From positions 1-42,173 of the forward strand of contig NZ_SJDL01000043.1 of the NCBI RefSeq assembly GCF_004327985.1: 42,173 nucleotides of DNA, written 5' to 3'. The position numbers and the translations under genes were made by a program. The DNA is from Marinobacter halodurans (GTDB lineage: Bacteria; Pseudomonadota; Gammaproteobacteria; Pseudomonadales; Oleiphilaceae). The notes under the pieces are model-generated. The model did no database searches. It saw nothing but the letters and a program-made list of their open reading frames with translations, and was not told the DNA's origin. Each line of letters starts with the position of its first letter. Positions within the stretch are counted from its first letter, which is position 1. Positions 1 through 8,541 of the stretch are shown here, one piece after another.

Positions 1-3000
1 CGGGCGTCAGGTCCAGGTCGTCCTGGGCGATGACGGCGTTATCCATCAGTTGCTGAAACATCGCCATACCGCCCTGGCCATCGAGGAAACGGCTACCGGT
101 GCGGGCCTGGAGGCTCTGCTCGACCAGGGTCAGCTCGTAAAAACCATCACCGATACGGCGCATGTATTGCGCGCCATCCCAATCGAGGCGGTCCAGCAAG
201 TAGTCGGAGCTGGTGAAACTGGCGTAGTCGGTCAGTAACGGATTGGTCTCGACCAGATAGGGGTGGTCGGGATTGTGGTCGATAACGAAGAGACCGGAGT
301 CGTCCGGCAGGTGGAAGCTGTCCTGGGCGAGCGGATCAATCACGTTGCCGCCGGCATGCCCGGCGCTCACGGAAACGCCGCTGCCCCCTGTTGCGGCGAC
401 ACTCGGTGTTTTCGATACCCCGGTTTGGCTGACGGCCGAGACGTGATGATCGAGCGTGCCGTTATTGACCTTGCCGGTGAAGTTCAGGCTGACGTTGCCG
501 GCGGACTCGATCGTCGCGCCCGCCAGGGTGACGGATTCCGTTGAATGGATCGTGACAGGGTCGTCGTCGCGATTGACTTGCTTGGTCTTGGTGCCCGCTG
601 CAATATGCTTTCTCTTCCAATATCGCGCCCAACGGGTGGTTGTCAGCTTGACGTCGTCGACCGCGGCGGTGTTGTTGAGGTTATTCCCTTCCAGCGCGAT
701 CGAGCCACCGGCACCGATGTAGCTGTAGCGATTATCCAGGTTGGTCGCATGACCCGTCAGCCGCCCACCCGCAATCAGGCTTGCTGGAGAATAATCGTCC
801 ACCAGGGGCACGTCTTTTACGGTCTGGGTTCTGAACGTCCGTTCGTACTTGCCCATGCAATCGCGCGGATCATGAAAGCAACTGGCATTTTCACTGTATT
901 CGTAGGGCCCGGTCTGGGTGACCCGGCCGCCGGACGTCCAGTCGCCCAGGTTCTCCAGGCTGTCGGTATTGATGGCGATGTCGCCCTCGGCACGCATCAG
1001 CCCCTGGCGATTGCGGATCAAGCGCGCCCGGCTACCGGGGGTTCGCCCTTCCATCGTGAGGTCGCCGAGGGAGAAAACTTCAGCGGTATCCGTGCCGGCG
1101 CCGATCTGGTTCTCGATATAGTTGGCGTTGAGGTCGAGGCTATCCAGACCGAAAAGCAACCCGCGGTTCGCAATGCGGCCCGCAACGATGGTCACCTGGC
1201 GCCCGCCCATATCCTTGCCGTTCTCGACCCGGTCGGCCTCGACGGAAAGGTCCTGGGCGGCGCTGAGTCGGTTCCTGTTATCCAACGTGCCACTGAGATG
1301 GACGTCGGCATTCCCCTGCGCCGCCGCCAATCCGTGCTGGCCAATGGAAAGTCCTGCCCCGTCGATCTGGAGATTACCGGCAGTCTGGAGTTTTCCCTGC
1401 AGGTTCACATCGTCTGACGCGCTGATCTGGAGGTCGCCGCTGGTTCGCCAGTCATCGGCACTGTTTACGGTGACCGGACCGGTACTGGTAATGCCGATGG
1501 ACGCGGAATCGATATCGCCTTCGTACGTGAAGGCCTGGGTATCGATATCGAGCCGGTCGTTCGACTTGATCGAACCGCCTTCGTTATCGATATCCGTCGC
1601 GTTGACCTTCAGCGTGTCCAGCGAGGCCAGCTCACCGCTTCGGTTATCCAGGGCGCCCGCCTTTACGGTGACGGACTGCCCGCCAATGACCGTTCCCTGC
1701 TGATTGTCGAGCTGTGCCGCACTGACGCTGATATCGCCGTTCCCGGCCAGTTGTCCCTGATTGTCCAGGGACTCGGCCACCGTCACGGCCAGACTGCCCG
1801 TACTGGCCTGCCCGATCGACGCACTGTTCGCGTTTTCCAGGCTGGTTGCGCTGATCGTTGTCTTGGAGCCCTCGGCCAGCAGCTTGCCCTGGTTGGTCAA
1901 GCCGCCACTGAGGTCGACTTGCGCGCTGCCCTCACCCGACTGGAGGATCTCGCCGGTATTCTCCAGTGAATCACCGCTAATAGAGAGTTGACGCCCGACC
2001 ACGTCTCCCGAATTGGTCACCCGACCGGCAGCCATCGAAAGCTTGCCTTGACCGGTACGTTTTCCGCTTGAATCGAATCCGGAATAAAGCTGGCCCGTCG
2101 CACCAACATCAATTGTCCCGGCGCTGAGATCGGTTGCCTCCTGGGCCCCGGCACTGCCGGTGATGGTAATCGCGCCCTCGGCCGTGGCTCTGAGCGCGGC
2201 TTCGCTGGTGACCGGCCCTTCAAGAACGATGTCGGAGGAGGCCGAGTCCAACCGGGTTGAGCCTGCCGAGTGTGTTGCCGCCAGGTGCAATGATCCGTCG
2301 GCCGAAAGCTCCAGGTCGCCGGTGGACGTCATCACACCCTCGCTGTTGACGCCCAGCCCTTTCTCGGTGCCGACCATGAAGATGCGGTTCGCATACATGC
2401 CGCCCACGCCGGAGACATCCAGCGCGACACGGGGCGGCTCGCCGTCGCCCTCGATGGCCTGGGCGTCAAGCGTGCCGTAATCAATGGCGTTGCTGCCAGT
2501 GACCAGGTTCAGGTCCTTGGCATAGAGATCCGCATTGATTTCGATCGCCCGTGCCAGCAGGTCAAGCCGGTCAATATTTCCGGCATTGATGCCTTGCCCA
2601 TCAATGCGAAGCAGCCCCCGGCTGACCCGGATATCCCCCAGGCTGCCATCGTCCCTGAACCCAACGACACCCGTGGTCAACGTGCCCCTCGGGGTATTGA
2701 TAAAGCCACAGCCGTCGCAGGTGATGCCGTTCGGGTTCGCGATAATCACGTCGGCACGACGTCCGGCCACTTCGGCATAGCCCCTGAGTTCAGACGGGAG
2801 GTTTCCGCCTACCTGATTGACGATCAGGCCAGCACCGGCGCTTCCGTTCAGGTTTGGATTGCCTTCGATGTAGCCGCCGAGCTGGGTCTGGGTAATCTGG
2901 CTGGCGTTGTTCAATATCAGGCCTTCGCCGCCAATATTGAACTGGCCGTACCGGTTCATCGAGACGCCGGCATCGGTTGGACGTGTGATCTGGACGATGG

Positions 3001-3148
3001 GGACGTTATTCCCCGCGCGGTCGAGGCTGGGCCGTTGTGAGGCCGGCGCGCTGGCATCGACCGACAAATCGGCAGCCGCCGCACATAGTGGCCCGAATGC
3101 CAACTGAAGGGAGAGAAGAATACACAGGGGACGATGATAGGAATTCAC
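1..3148 (-). CDS. Two-partner secretion exoprotein TpsA (FHA/CdiA-like), 3' end outside window
   Basis: This is the secreted partner of a type Vb system; it would be exported through the outer membrane by the TpsB encoded just upstream. Reading the minus strand from a GTG at 3148 (SD-like GGAAG 8 nt upstream) gives a signal peptide (about residues 1-25, ending CAAAA), then a TPS/haemagglutination-activity domain with the hallmark NPNL and NPNGI motifs at about residues 95-145. The middle is built of degenerate FHA repeats of the type 'LDNQGQLAG'. Near the left edge comes the conserved FhaB/CdiA stretch 'YLVETNPLLTDYASF' followed by 'ELTLVEQ'. I see about 1049 codons without a stop, so the frame continues past position 1. 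The C-terminus is not visible, so adhesin and contact-dependent inhibition toxin cannot be told apart. Confidence 0.9.
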   Translation of the reverse strand, partial: MNSYHRPLCILLSLQLAFGPLCAAAADLSVDASAPASQRPSLDRAGNNVPIVQITRPTDAGVSMNRYGQFNIGGEGLILNNASQITQTQLGGYIEGNPNLNGSAGAGLIVNQVGGNLPSELRGYAEVAGRRADVIIANPNGITCDGCGFINTPRGTLTTGVVGFRDDGSLGDIRVSRGLLRIDGQGINAGNIDRLDLLARAIEINADLYAKDLNLVTGSNAIDYGTLDAQAIEGDGEPPRVALDVSGVGGMYANRIFMVGTEKGLGVNSEGVMTSTGDLELSADGSLHLAATHSAGSTRLDSASSDIVLEGPVTSEAALRATAEGAITITGSAGAQEATDLSAGTIDVGATGQLYSGFDSSGKRTGQGKLSMAAGRVTNSGDVVGRQLSISGDSLENTGEILQSGEGSAQVDLSGGLTNQGKLLAEGSKTTISATSLENANSASIGQASTGSLAVTVAESLDNQGQLAGNGDISVSAAQLDNQQGTVIGGQSVTVKAGALDNRSGELASLDTLKVNATDIDNEGGSIKSNDRLDIDTQAFTYEGDIDSASIGITSTGPVTVNSADDWRTSGDLQISASDDVNLQGKLQTAGNLQIDGAGLSIGQHGLAAAQGNADVHLSGTLDNRNRLSAAQDLSVEADRVENGKDMGGRQVTIVAGRIANRGLLFGLDSLDLNANYIENQIGAGTDTAEVFSLGDLTMEGRTPGSRARLIRNRQGLMRAEGDIAINTDSLENLGDWTSGGRVTQTGPYEYSENASCFHDPRDCMGKYERTFRTQTVKDVPLVDDYSPASLIAGGRLTGHATNLDNRYSYIGAGGSIALEGNNLNNTAAVDDVKLTTTRWARYWKRKHIAAGTKTKQVNRDDDPVTIHSTESVTLAGATIESAGNVSLNFTGKVNNGTLDHHVSAVSQTGVSKTPSVAATGGSGVSVSAGHAGGNVIDPLAQDSFHLPDDSGLFVIDHNPDHPYLVETNPLLTDYASFTSSDYLLDRLDWDGAQYMRRIGDGFYELTLVEQSLQARTGSRFLDGQGGMAMFQQLMDNAVIAQDDLDLTP

Positions 3149-3175
3149 AGTTCTACTTCCTGGTAAGAACAATGA

Positions 3176-4888
3176 TTAAATGCTGTAGGACAGGGTCAGT
3201 CCGACGTCGGGAACATCCGCTTTTGCCTGGGTATAGGCAGGGGCTTCAATCCGCTTGCCAACCCGAACGTCCAGGGACAGGCCTTGTCCCATCAGCCTGA
3301 ACGCCACCTCGGCGGCGCTGGCTGAGCCATGCTGGGGCTGGTTGTCGGATTGCCTCGGCACCCATCCCTTCAGGACCGAAAAGGCAACGTTGGCATGGAA
3401 ACCGGGGATAAAGCCGAGAGCGGCGTAAGGGCTGCCGATATCCAGCTTTAGCCAACCGCCGCTGTCACCGGCAAGACTGAAGTCGTTAAACCCGGTTATC
3501 AGGGAAGAACTGGCCGCAAGAACCTGTTCGGACGCCGGCAAGCGATCGGGGCTGTGCTGATACTGCCCCGTCAGGCCGACGCTCCAGTTCCAGACCGGTT
3601 TATTCAGGGCGCCATAGAAACGGTACTTCCGGAACTGGGCGTCGTCCGGGAATCCGCCCTGTCGATCGTCGTCCGCACCCAGGATTCGCAAACCATGTTC
3701 GGCCGTCAGGCTGGCAAAGGCGGTGGTGTCCTGGCCAATAAACTGCTTGACCCGAACCTCGATGCGGCCAATCGACAGTTTGCGACTGGAGACATCGATA
3801 CGGGCATCCTCGATGTAGTTGTTGGTCTTCTTGGCCGCCAGCCCGACGAGTCCATCGAGCTTGGTGCTCTGCCCCCGGTACAGCGTCCGGTTGGCGCTGG
3901 CATCGATGACCTGGCTGTCGCCGCTCACGACAAACGTGCGATTGGTGCCCTGGACGACGTTTTCATACTTGAACTGGTTGCCACTCAACGTGAACAGGTT
4001 GTAGCGCCAAGGCACCGAATAATCGAGGCCAAAGCCGTAGGATTTCGAGTGCGACCGCTCGGCAAGCGACTGGTTGCCATTGATGACCAGGGCATCGTCG
4101 ACGCCCAGGAGATCATCTGCAAAGACATCCAGCCTGCCGCGATAATCGTCGCCCTGCTGGATGCTGTCGCCCTCCACGGACAGCCGGCCACCGAGCCAGA
4201 AACCCTGGTGGTTCTTGACGTTAACGACCGTCTGGCCGGGCTTCTCGCCGGGCAGCATGTCGATCGTCGCGTTGTTGGAGCGCAGCCGGTTGACCTGGTC
4301 GAGGCCCTGTTCGATGTCTCGCAGGTTCAGCACATCGCCGGGGTCGAGTGGAAACGCCCAGGTGATGTTGCGAGGGGTCAGTGAGTCAGACTCGTAGCCC
4401 TGGACCTTGCCCACCACGATACGGATCTGGAGCTCACCCTCATTAAGCGACTGCTCAGGCAGGAAGGCCCGTGTCGTGACCAGACCTCGCTCCAAGAAGA
4501 GGCGGTTGAGTTGCTTGACCAGGTCGGCCAGTTGGGCAAGCGCCAGGCACTTGTCGAGGAATGGACGGGCCTTTCGCTTGACGTCTTCTTTCAGGTCATC
4601 CGGTAAATCCCGAATCCCCTGGAAGGTGATCGACGTGATGTCAATGCAGGGACCGGCGGTCTCAGGTTCAGGTTCTCTTGCCGGGGCTGGGGTCAACTGC
4701 TGGAAATCGTTTTCCAGTTCACGCTGGCGCTTTTCGCGCTGCAGCTTGTCCTGCTCTTCGCGAATCTCCAGTTGCTGTTTCCTGACGGTTTCACCGATCT
4801 CTTCGACGGACTGGGCCCATACGCTCTGGGAGACCAAACCGACAAGCAGCATTCCGGAAACGGCAAAACCCGGCCAATTGTATTTCAC
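3176..4888 (-). CDS. TpsB outer-membrane transporter (ShlB/FhaC/HecB family)
   Basis: Outer-membrane Omp85-superfamily pore that would recognise the TPS domain of the neighbouring exoprotein and export it. The protein has a signal peptide ending VWAQS, then a charged, probably coiled-coil periplasmic segment (EEIGETVRKQQLEIREEQ onwards, about residues 28-65), a POTRA_2-like region (about 80-155, 'ITFQGIRDLP'), and a ShlB-type beta-barrel to the C-terminus, which ends with the alternating residues LTLSYSI expected of a final strand. At about 570 residues it has normal family length. I prefer the GTG at 4888 (GGA 8 nt upstream); an in-frame TTG at 4894 is the alternative, and neither has a strong SD. 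The tpsA start lies only 27 bp downstream of the stop, giving the usual tpsB-tpsA operon. Confidence 0.92.
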   Translation of the reverse strand: MKYNWPGFAVSGMLLVGLVSQSVWAQSVEEIGETVRKQQLEIREEQDKLQREKRQRELENDFQQLTPAPAREPEPETAGPCIDITSITFQGIRDLPDDLKEDVKRKARPFLDKCLALAQLADLVKQLNRLFLERGLVTTRAFLPEQSLNEGELQIRIVVGKVQGYESDSLTPRNITWAFPLDPGDVLNLRDIEQGLDQVNRLRSNNATIDMLPGEKPGQTVVNVKNHQGFWLGGRLSVEGDSIQQGDDYRGRLDVFADDLLGVDDALVINGNQSLAERSHSKSYGFGLDYSVPWRYNLFTLSGNQFKYENVVQGTNRTFVVSGDSQVIDASANRTLYRGQSTKLDGLVGLAAKKTNNYIEDARIDVSSRKLSIGRIEVRVKQFIGQDTTAFASLTAEHGLRILGADDDRQGGFPDDAQFRKYRFYGALNKPVWNWSVGLTGQYQHSPDRLPASEQVLAASSSLITGFNDFSLAGDSGGWLKLDIGSPYAALGFIPGFHANVAFSVLKGWVPRQSDNQPQHGSASAAEVAFRLMGQGLSLDVRVGKRIEAPAYTQAKADVPDVGLTLSYSI

Positions 4889-5059
4889 GTGCAAAGTCCA
4901 TTTTTGGGGCCGCCCCCGTTATTCGGTCATCCTCGCCATAGTGAACCGTCAAGCTGGCTGGGATGATTGAGGTGGAACGACAAGCCCCTTACCGGAAAGC
5001 TCATCCACCACAGGCGCGCAATATAATGAACATTTTTTAATCGAGCCACGGTCTGCGCG

Positions 5060-5079
5060 GTAAAGTTTCAAATCTTTAC
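5060..5079. promoter_or_regulatory. Inverted repeat in the tpsBA upstream region
   Basis: GTAAAG and CTTTAC form perfect 6-bp arms separated by 8 bp in an AT-rich stretch about 175 bp upstream of tpsB. This is the only AT-rich block between tpsB and the acyl-CoA synthetase, so the tps promoter probably lies here. The palindrome could be an operator, but the factor is unknown. Confidence 0.3.
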
Positions 5080-5278
5080 AATTTTACTATATAGAACAGT
5101 CACTTCCTTCCCAATAACTGAATCCCGACTCATTCTTTGGGTCAGTCTGGCCGGCACGGCGCAAAACGTTGAAAACTCATGCTCGCAACCGGTGACCCTC
5201 TGGGAATCTGGAACAGCAGTGGCATGCTGGCTAGCACCACTCTTCAGGGCGATATAGATATTTTGAACCTGCCGCAGG

Positions 5279-5307
5279 AAAAAAGGGCCGGCGTGGATAG
5301 CCGGCCC
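5279..5307 (-). terminator. Intrinsic terminator, minus strand
   Basis: On the minus strand, arms GGGCCGGC and GCCGGCCC (8 bp, 7-nt loop) are followed directly by six T. This is a textbook Rho-independent terminator. It would end transcription coming from the acyl-CoA synthetase gene and shield the tps operon. Confidence 0.7.
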
Positions 5308-5340
5308 GAAGGTGCCAAGACACCGTTGATGTAGGCAGCG

Positions 5341-5463
5341 ATGTTCAGTCAGGCAGAGACGGCCGAGCGTCTACTCAAGACTGGCGCCGAAGGAAATACA
5401 GCCCTGTCCCTGGCCAGGACCATGGGCGCAGGAGATGTGATTGGGTTGCTGGAGAAGCGGTAA
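5341..5463 (+). pseudogene. Remnant of an ankyrin-repeat protein gene (C-terminal end only)
   Basis: A 40-codon frame (ATG at 5341, TAA at 5461-5463) encodes a peptide with 'GNTALSLARTMGAGDVIGLL' before its last residues. This looks like the capping half of a final ankyrin repeat (TALxLA...GxxxxxxLL). Nothing upstream encodes the rest of an ankyrin domain and there is no clear ribosome-binding site, so I read it as the leftover 3' end of a deleted gene. It could still be a translated micro-ORF. Confidence 0.45.
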
Positions 5464-5467
5464 CGCC

Positions 5468-5490
5468 CGGCACCCGTAAACCGGGTGCCG
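5468..5490. terminator. Stem-loop between ankyrin remnant and acyl-CoA synthetase
   Basis: Arms CGGCACCCG and CGGGTGCCG (9 bp, 5-nt loop) lie directly beyond the stop of the minus-strand acyl-CoA synthetase and the stop of the plus-strand ankyrin remnant. There is no T-run on either side, so it is probably a weak terminator or an mRNA 3'-end stabiliser, with the stronger terminator at 5279-5307 as back-up. Confidence 0.45.
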
Positions 5491-5502
5491 GAGTTGCAGG
5501 GT

Positions 5503-7158
5503 TCAGGCCGCTCCTTCGGCCTCCTCGGCCGCCTGCTTGCGCAGCAGGAAGCGCTGGATCTTGCCGCTGGAGGTTTTCGGCAATTCGGTGACGAACTCGA
5601 TTTCCCGCGGATAGGAGTGGGTCGACAGCCGCGTGCGCACATGCTGCTTCAGCTGTTCGGCCAGATCGTCCACGCCGTCGAATTCCGGCCGGGTGACCAC
5701 GTAGGCCTTCACGATGGCGCCGCGTTTTTCGTCCGGCTTGCCCACCACGGCGCTTTCCACCACCGCTTCGTGCTCCAGCAGGCAGCTCTCCACTTCCGCC
5801 GGGCCGATCCGATAACCCGCCGACGTGATGATGTCGTCGTCCCGGCCGGTGTAGGAATGGGAACCGTCACCGTTGCTGACCACCACATCCCCGGTCAGGT
5901 AGTACTTGCCGCGGAACGGGTCCTTCTCGTTCCAGGTGTAGCCCTGGAAGAAGAACAGCGGGGATTGCTCGCGATCCACCGCCAGTTCGCCGGTCTCGCC
6001 CGGCGCCACTTCATGGCCCTGGGCATCCAGCGCCACCAGCCGGTGTCCGGGAATCTGGTAGCCCATGCTGGCATCACGATGGGTGTGCTCCAGTTCGTGG
6101 AAGTTGGCGGAGGTCATGCCGGTTTCGGTCTGGCCATAGTGGTCGCATACCACGCAATCCAGCGCCCGTTTGACCCACGTTATGACTTCCGGGTTCAACG
6201 GTTCGCCGGCACTGCTGGCCACCCGCAGGTCGATTTCCGGGTAGTCCTTCAGCAGGTTCTCGTTGGCCTTGAGTAACCGGTAGGCGGTCGGCGCCGCCGC
6301 CAGGTTGGTGATGCGGTACTTGCGCAGGAATTCGAAGGTATTTTCCGCGGTAAACCCGGCTTCGTTGAAGTGGGTGGTGCAGCCCAGCAGCAGCGGGCCC
6401 ACGATGGCGTAGTACAGTCCGTAGGCCCAGCCCGGATCCGCCACGTTCCAGAAGTTGTCGGACGGGCGCAGTCCCACGGCGTAGCGCATGTACATATAGA
6501 AAGCCGGCAACGCCCGGACCGGCACCGCGACGCCTTTGGACTTGCCGGTCGTGCCGGAGGTGAACATCTGCAGGAAAGGCTCTTCCGGGCCCAGCTTGAC
6601 CGGATCGAAGGTCTCGGGTTGCTTGGCCATCTCCTCCCCGAACAGGAAGTCCGGGGTGCCCTCAACCGCGTCGCGGCTGTCCGCCACCAGCATGGTTTTC
6701 GGTAGTCCTTTCACATCGGCCAGCTTGGGCCACTGGGCCGGGTTGGTGACGATCAGCTTCGATTGAGCCTTTTCCAGGCGATACTCGATGGCCCCGGAAC
6801 CAAAGGCGGTAAACAGCGGCTGGTAGACCGCACCGGCCCGCAGGGTGCCCAACACGCAGATCAGCAGTTCCGGCGTACGGGGTAACAGGCAAGCCACCCG
6901 ATCGCCGCGGCCGATGCCCTGGGACTGGAGGAAACCCGCGAACCGCGCCGCGTCCTTCTGCAGTTCCGCAAACGTGATCTCTCCCGAGGTGCCGTCGATC
7001 CGCTCGTAGCGCAGGCCAACCCGTTCCGGATCGTCGGCGTGGCGATCGCAGATTTCCTCGCAGACGTTCAGGCCGTCGTTAAAATCGCCCCGGAACTCCT
7101 GTAAGATCGGGTCCACGGAAAACGTCTCAGCGAACACATCGTAGCTGGTTGTATCCAT
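5503..7158 (-). CDS. AMP-forming acyl-CoA synthetase (acetyl-CoA synthetase-like)
   Basis: Would activate a carboxylic acid to its CoA thioester with ATP, via an acyl-adenylate, in the cytoplasm. The 551-residue protein has the adenylate-forming superfamily motifs: P-loop 'FTSGTTGKSKGV' (about residues 200-212), 'DHYGQTETG' (A5), 'YYLTGDVVVSNGDGS' (A7), 'GYRIGPAEVES' (A8) and the C-terminal lysine motif 'LPKTSSGKIQR' (A10). Start ATG 7158 has AAGGTG 7 nt upstream. It is transcribed away from the AraC-type gene at 7272. A 29-bp element in the shared intergenic region recurs upstream of the thiolase operon, so this is probably the entry enzyme for the beta-oxidation-like steps encoded there. 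Family resemblance is to the acetyl/medium-chain branch; the true substrate cannot be read from sequence. Confidence 0.9.
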   Translation of the reverse strand: MDTTSYDVFAETFSVDPILQEFRGDFNDGLNVCEEICDRHADDPERVGLRYERIDGTSGEITFAELQKDAARFAGFLQSQGIGRGDRVACLLPRTPELLICVLGTLRAGAVYQPLFTAFGSGAIEYRLEKAQSKLIVTNPAQWPKLADVKGLPKTMLVADSRDAVEGTPDFLFGEEMAKQPETFDPVKLGPEEPFLQMFTSGTTGKSKGVAVPVRALPAFYMYMRYAVGLRPSDNFWNVADPGWAYGLYYAIVGPLLLGCTTHFNEAGFTAENTFEFLRKYRITNLAAAPTAYRLLKANENLLKDYPEIDLRVASSAGEPLNPEVITWVKRALDCVVCDHYGQTETGMTSANFHELEHTHRDASMGYQIPGHRLVALDAQGHEVAPGETGELAVDREQSPLFFFQGYTWNEKDPFRGKYYLTGDVVVSNGDGSHSYTGRDDDIITSAGYRIGPAEVESCLLEHEAVVESAVVGKPDEKRGAIVKAYVVTRPEFDGVDDLAEQLKQHVRTRLSTHSYPREIEFVTELPKTSSGKIQRFLLRKQAAEEAEGAA

Positions 7159-7222
7159 ACTGATTCACCTTGTTCTTGTTGGTCTGATGACGTCAGATTA
7201 GGCAACGCCCGATGGGAACAGA

Positions 7223-7251
7223 ATGACAGGATCAGGCAGATAACTTAACAA
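7223..7251. promoter_or_regulatory. Candidate AraC-type operator, copy 1
   Basis: The element begins ATGACAGGATCAGGCAG and matches 23 of 29 positions with a second copy at 11772-11800, upstream of the SDR/acyl-CoA dehydrogenase/thiolase operon. Here it lies 65 bp upstream of the acyl-CoA synthetase start and just upstream of the AraC-type regulator. Such a pair is what one expects for a local AraC regulator controlling both units. Binding itself is inferred. Confidence 0.55.
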
Positions 7252-7271
7252 GTTTTGCGCGGGCCCCGTGC

Positions 7272-8300
7272 ATGAAATCGGCAGACTCACCCTCCATGGA
7301 CAACCTGACCTTCTCGCCCCATTACGCGCGGGCCGCCCTGCGCGGACTGGAAGCGGCGAAAGGCAATTGCGATGCCCTGCTGCGCAGCCGCGGCATCGAT
7401 CCGGACCTTGTCCGTGAACCCCGCGCCCGCATCCCCACCGACCAGTTCATCCGCCTGTTCCGGCTGGTCTGGAAAGAGTTGGACGACGAGTTCATGGGCC
7501 GCACTGCCCGTCCCTGCCGGGTCGGTCATTTCCACCTGATGGGCTCGCTGGTGGTGCACAGCGCCAACCTGGAAGAGGTGCTGCACCAGAGCATTCGCTG
7601 CTACCGGCTGTTCTCGGACGACATCGAGATTTCGCTGAACCTGGACGGTGACGAGGCGGAACTGAGCCTGACCCACCATCATCCGGAACTCGACCCGGAC
7701 CAGTTCCTGGTGGAATGGCTGCTGATGGTCTGGCACCGGCTGGTGGGCTGGCTGATCGGCCGCAAGATCGTGCTCAGCCACGCCACCTTCAAACACCCGC
7801 TACCGGGCCACTTCGACGAATACCGCTTCGTGTTTCCCTGCCAGTGCTATTTCGAGCGCAAGCGCAACAGCCTGTTTTTCAGCAAGAACTACCTGACCAT
7901 GCCGGTGGTCCGTACGCCGGAGGAACTGGACGACTTCATCCTGAGTTCACCGCGGGACCTGATGATCTGGACGGCGGACGACGACAGCCTCAGCACCCGG
8001 GTGCGCCGACTGCTGGAGACCTGTGAAGACTCGCGCCTGCCCAATCTGGACTGGGTGGCGGAGCAATTGCACATGACGTCCTACACGGTCAGCCGCAAGC
8101 TCAAGTCCGAAGGCAGTGCCTATCAGCAGATCAAGGACAACCTGCGCCGGGATCAGGCGGTGATCATGCTGACGCGGCAGAACCTGAGTGTGGCGGAGAT
8201 TTCGACGCAGCTGGGGTTTGCCGAGCCCGGGGCGTTTTCGAGGGCGTTCAAGCACTGGACGGGGCTGAGTCCGCTGGCTTATCGGCAGCAGGACCAGTGA
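7272..8300 (+). CDS. AraC-family transcriptional regulator with arabinose-binding-like N domain
   Basis: DNA-binding regulator of 342 residues. The N-terminal two thirds resemble the Arabinose_bd (PF12625) type found in regulators of lipid and amino-acid catabolism. The C-terminal ~100 residues are a double helix-turn-helix of the HTH_18 type ('LDWVAEQLHMTSYTVSRKLK' and 'SVAEISTQLGFAEPGAFSRA', then 'HWTGLSPLAYR'). It is divergent from the acyl-CoA synthetase and next to the thiolase operon, so I infer that it activates both in response to an acyl or acyl-CoA ligand. No convincing SD precedes ATG 7272; the in-frame ATG at 7296 is an equally possible start. Confidence 0.88.
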   Translation: MKSADSPSMDNLTFSPHYARAALRGLEAAKGNCDALLRSRGIDPDLVREPRARIPTDQFIRLFRLVWKELDDEFMGRTARPCRVGHFHLMGSLVVHSANLEEVLHQSIRCYRLFSDDIEISLNLDGDEAELSLTHHHPELDPDQFLVEWLLMVWHRLVGWLIGRKIVLSHATFKHPLPGHFDEYRFVFPCQCYFERKRNSLFFSKNYLTMPVVRTPEELDDFILSSPRDLMIWTADDDSLSTRVRRLLETCEDSRLPNLDWVAEQLHMTSYTVSRKLKSEGSAYQQIKDNLRRDQAVIMLTRQNLSVAEISTQLGFAEPGAFSRAFKHWTGLSPLAYRQQDQ

Positions 8301-8330
8301 GAGTGTTCATTTAGAGCTTGATGGGCGTCG

Positions 8331-8508
8331 GCTCCCCCTCTCCCTCCAAACCTCCGCTCCACGCCCCGGCTCGCCAGGGGAGAGAGGCTTCAAATCCAGC
8401 TCGGGGCAACCTGGCCACTATGGAGCAATGAGATAAAACCATTGGCACCAGGCAGCCGGAAAAGAAGCCCCTCGCCCCTGGCGGGAGAGGGGTTGGGGAG
8501 AGGGGGAA
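8331..8508. repeat. Large imperfect inverted repeat (CCCTCTCC-type intergenic repeat)
   Basis: Two related ~45-60 bp pyrimidine/purine-biased units face each other: 8331-8391 (ctccccctctccc ... gccaggggagagaggcttc) and 8464-8508 (gaagcccctcgcccctggcg ... gagaggggg). The right unit read on the minus strand resembles the left unit with small gaps. It lies between the convergent araC-type gene and thiolase gene, where it can form a long hairpin and may help end transcription. It resembles the CCCTCTCCC-rich intergenic repeats seen in many proteobacterial genomes. Confidence 0.6.
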
Positions 8509-8541
8509 GGCGCCAAAACGAAGCTTCGACGCCACCACGAA

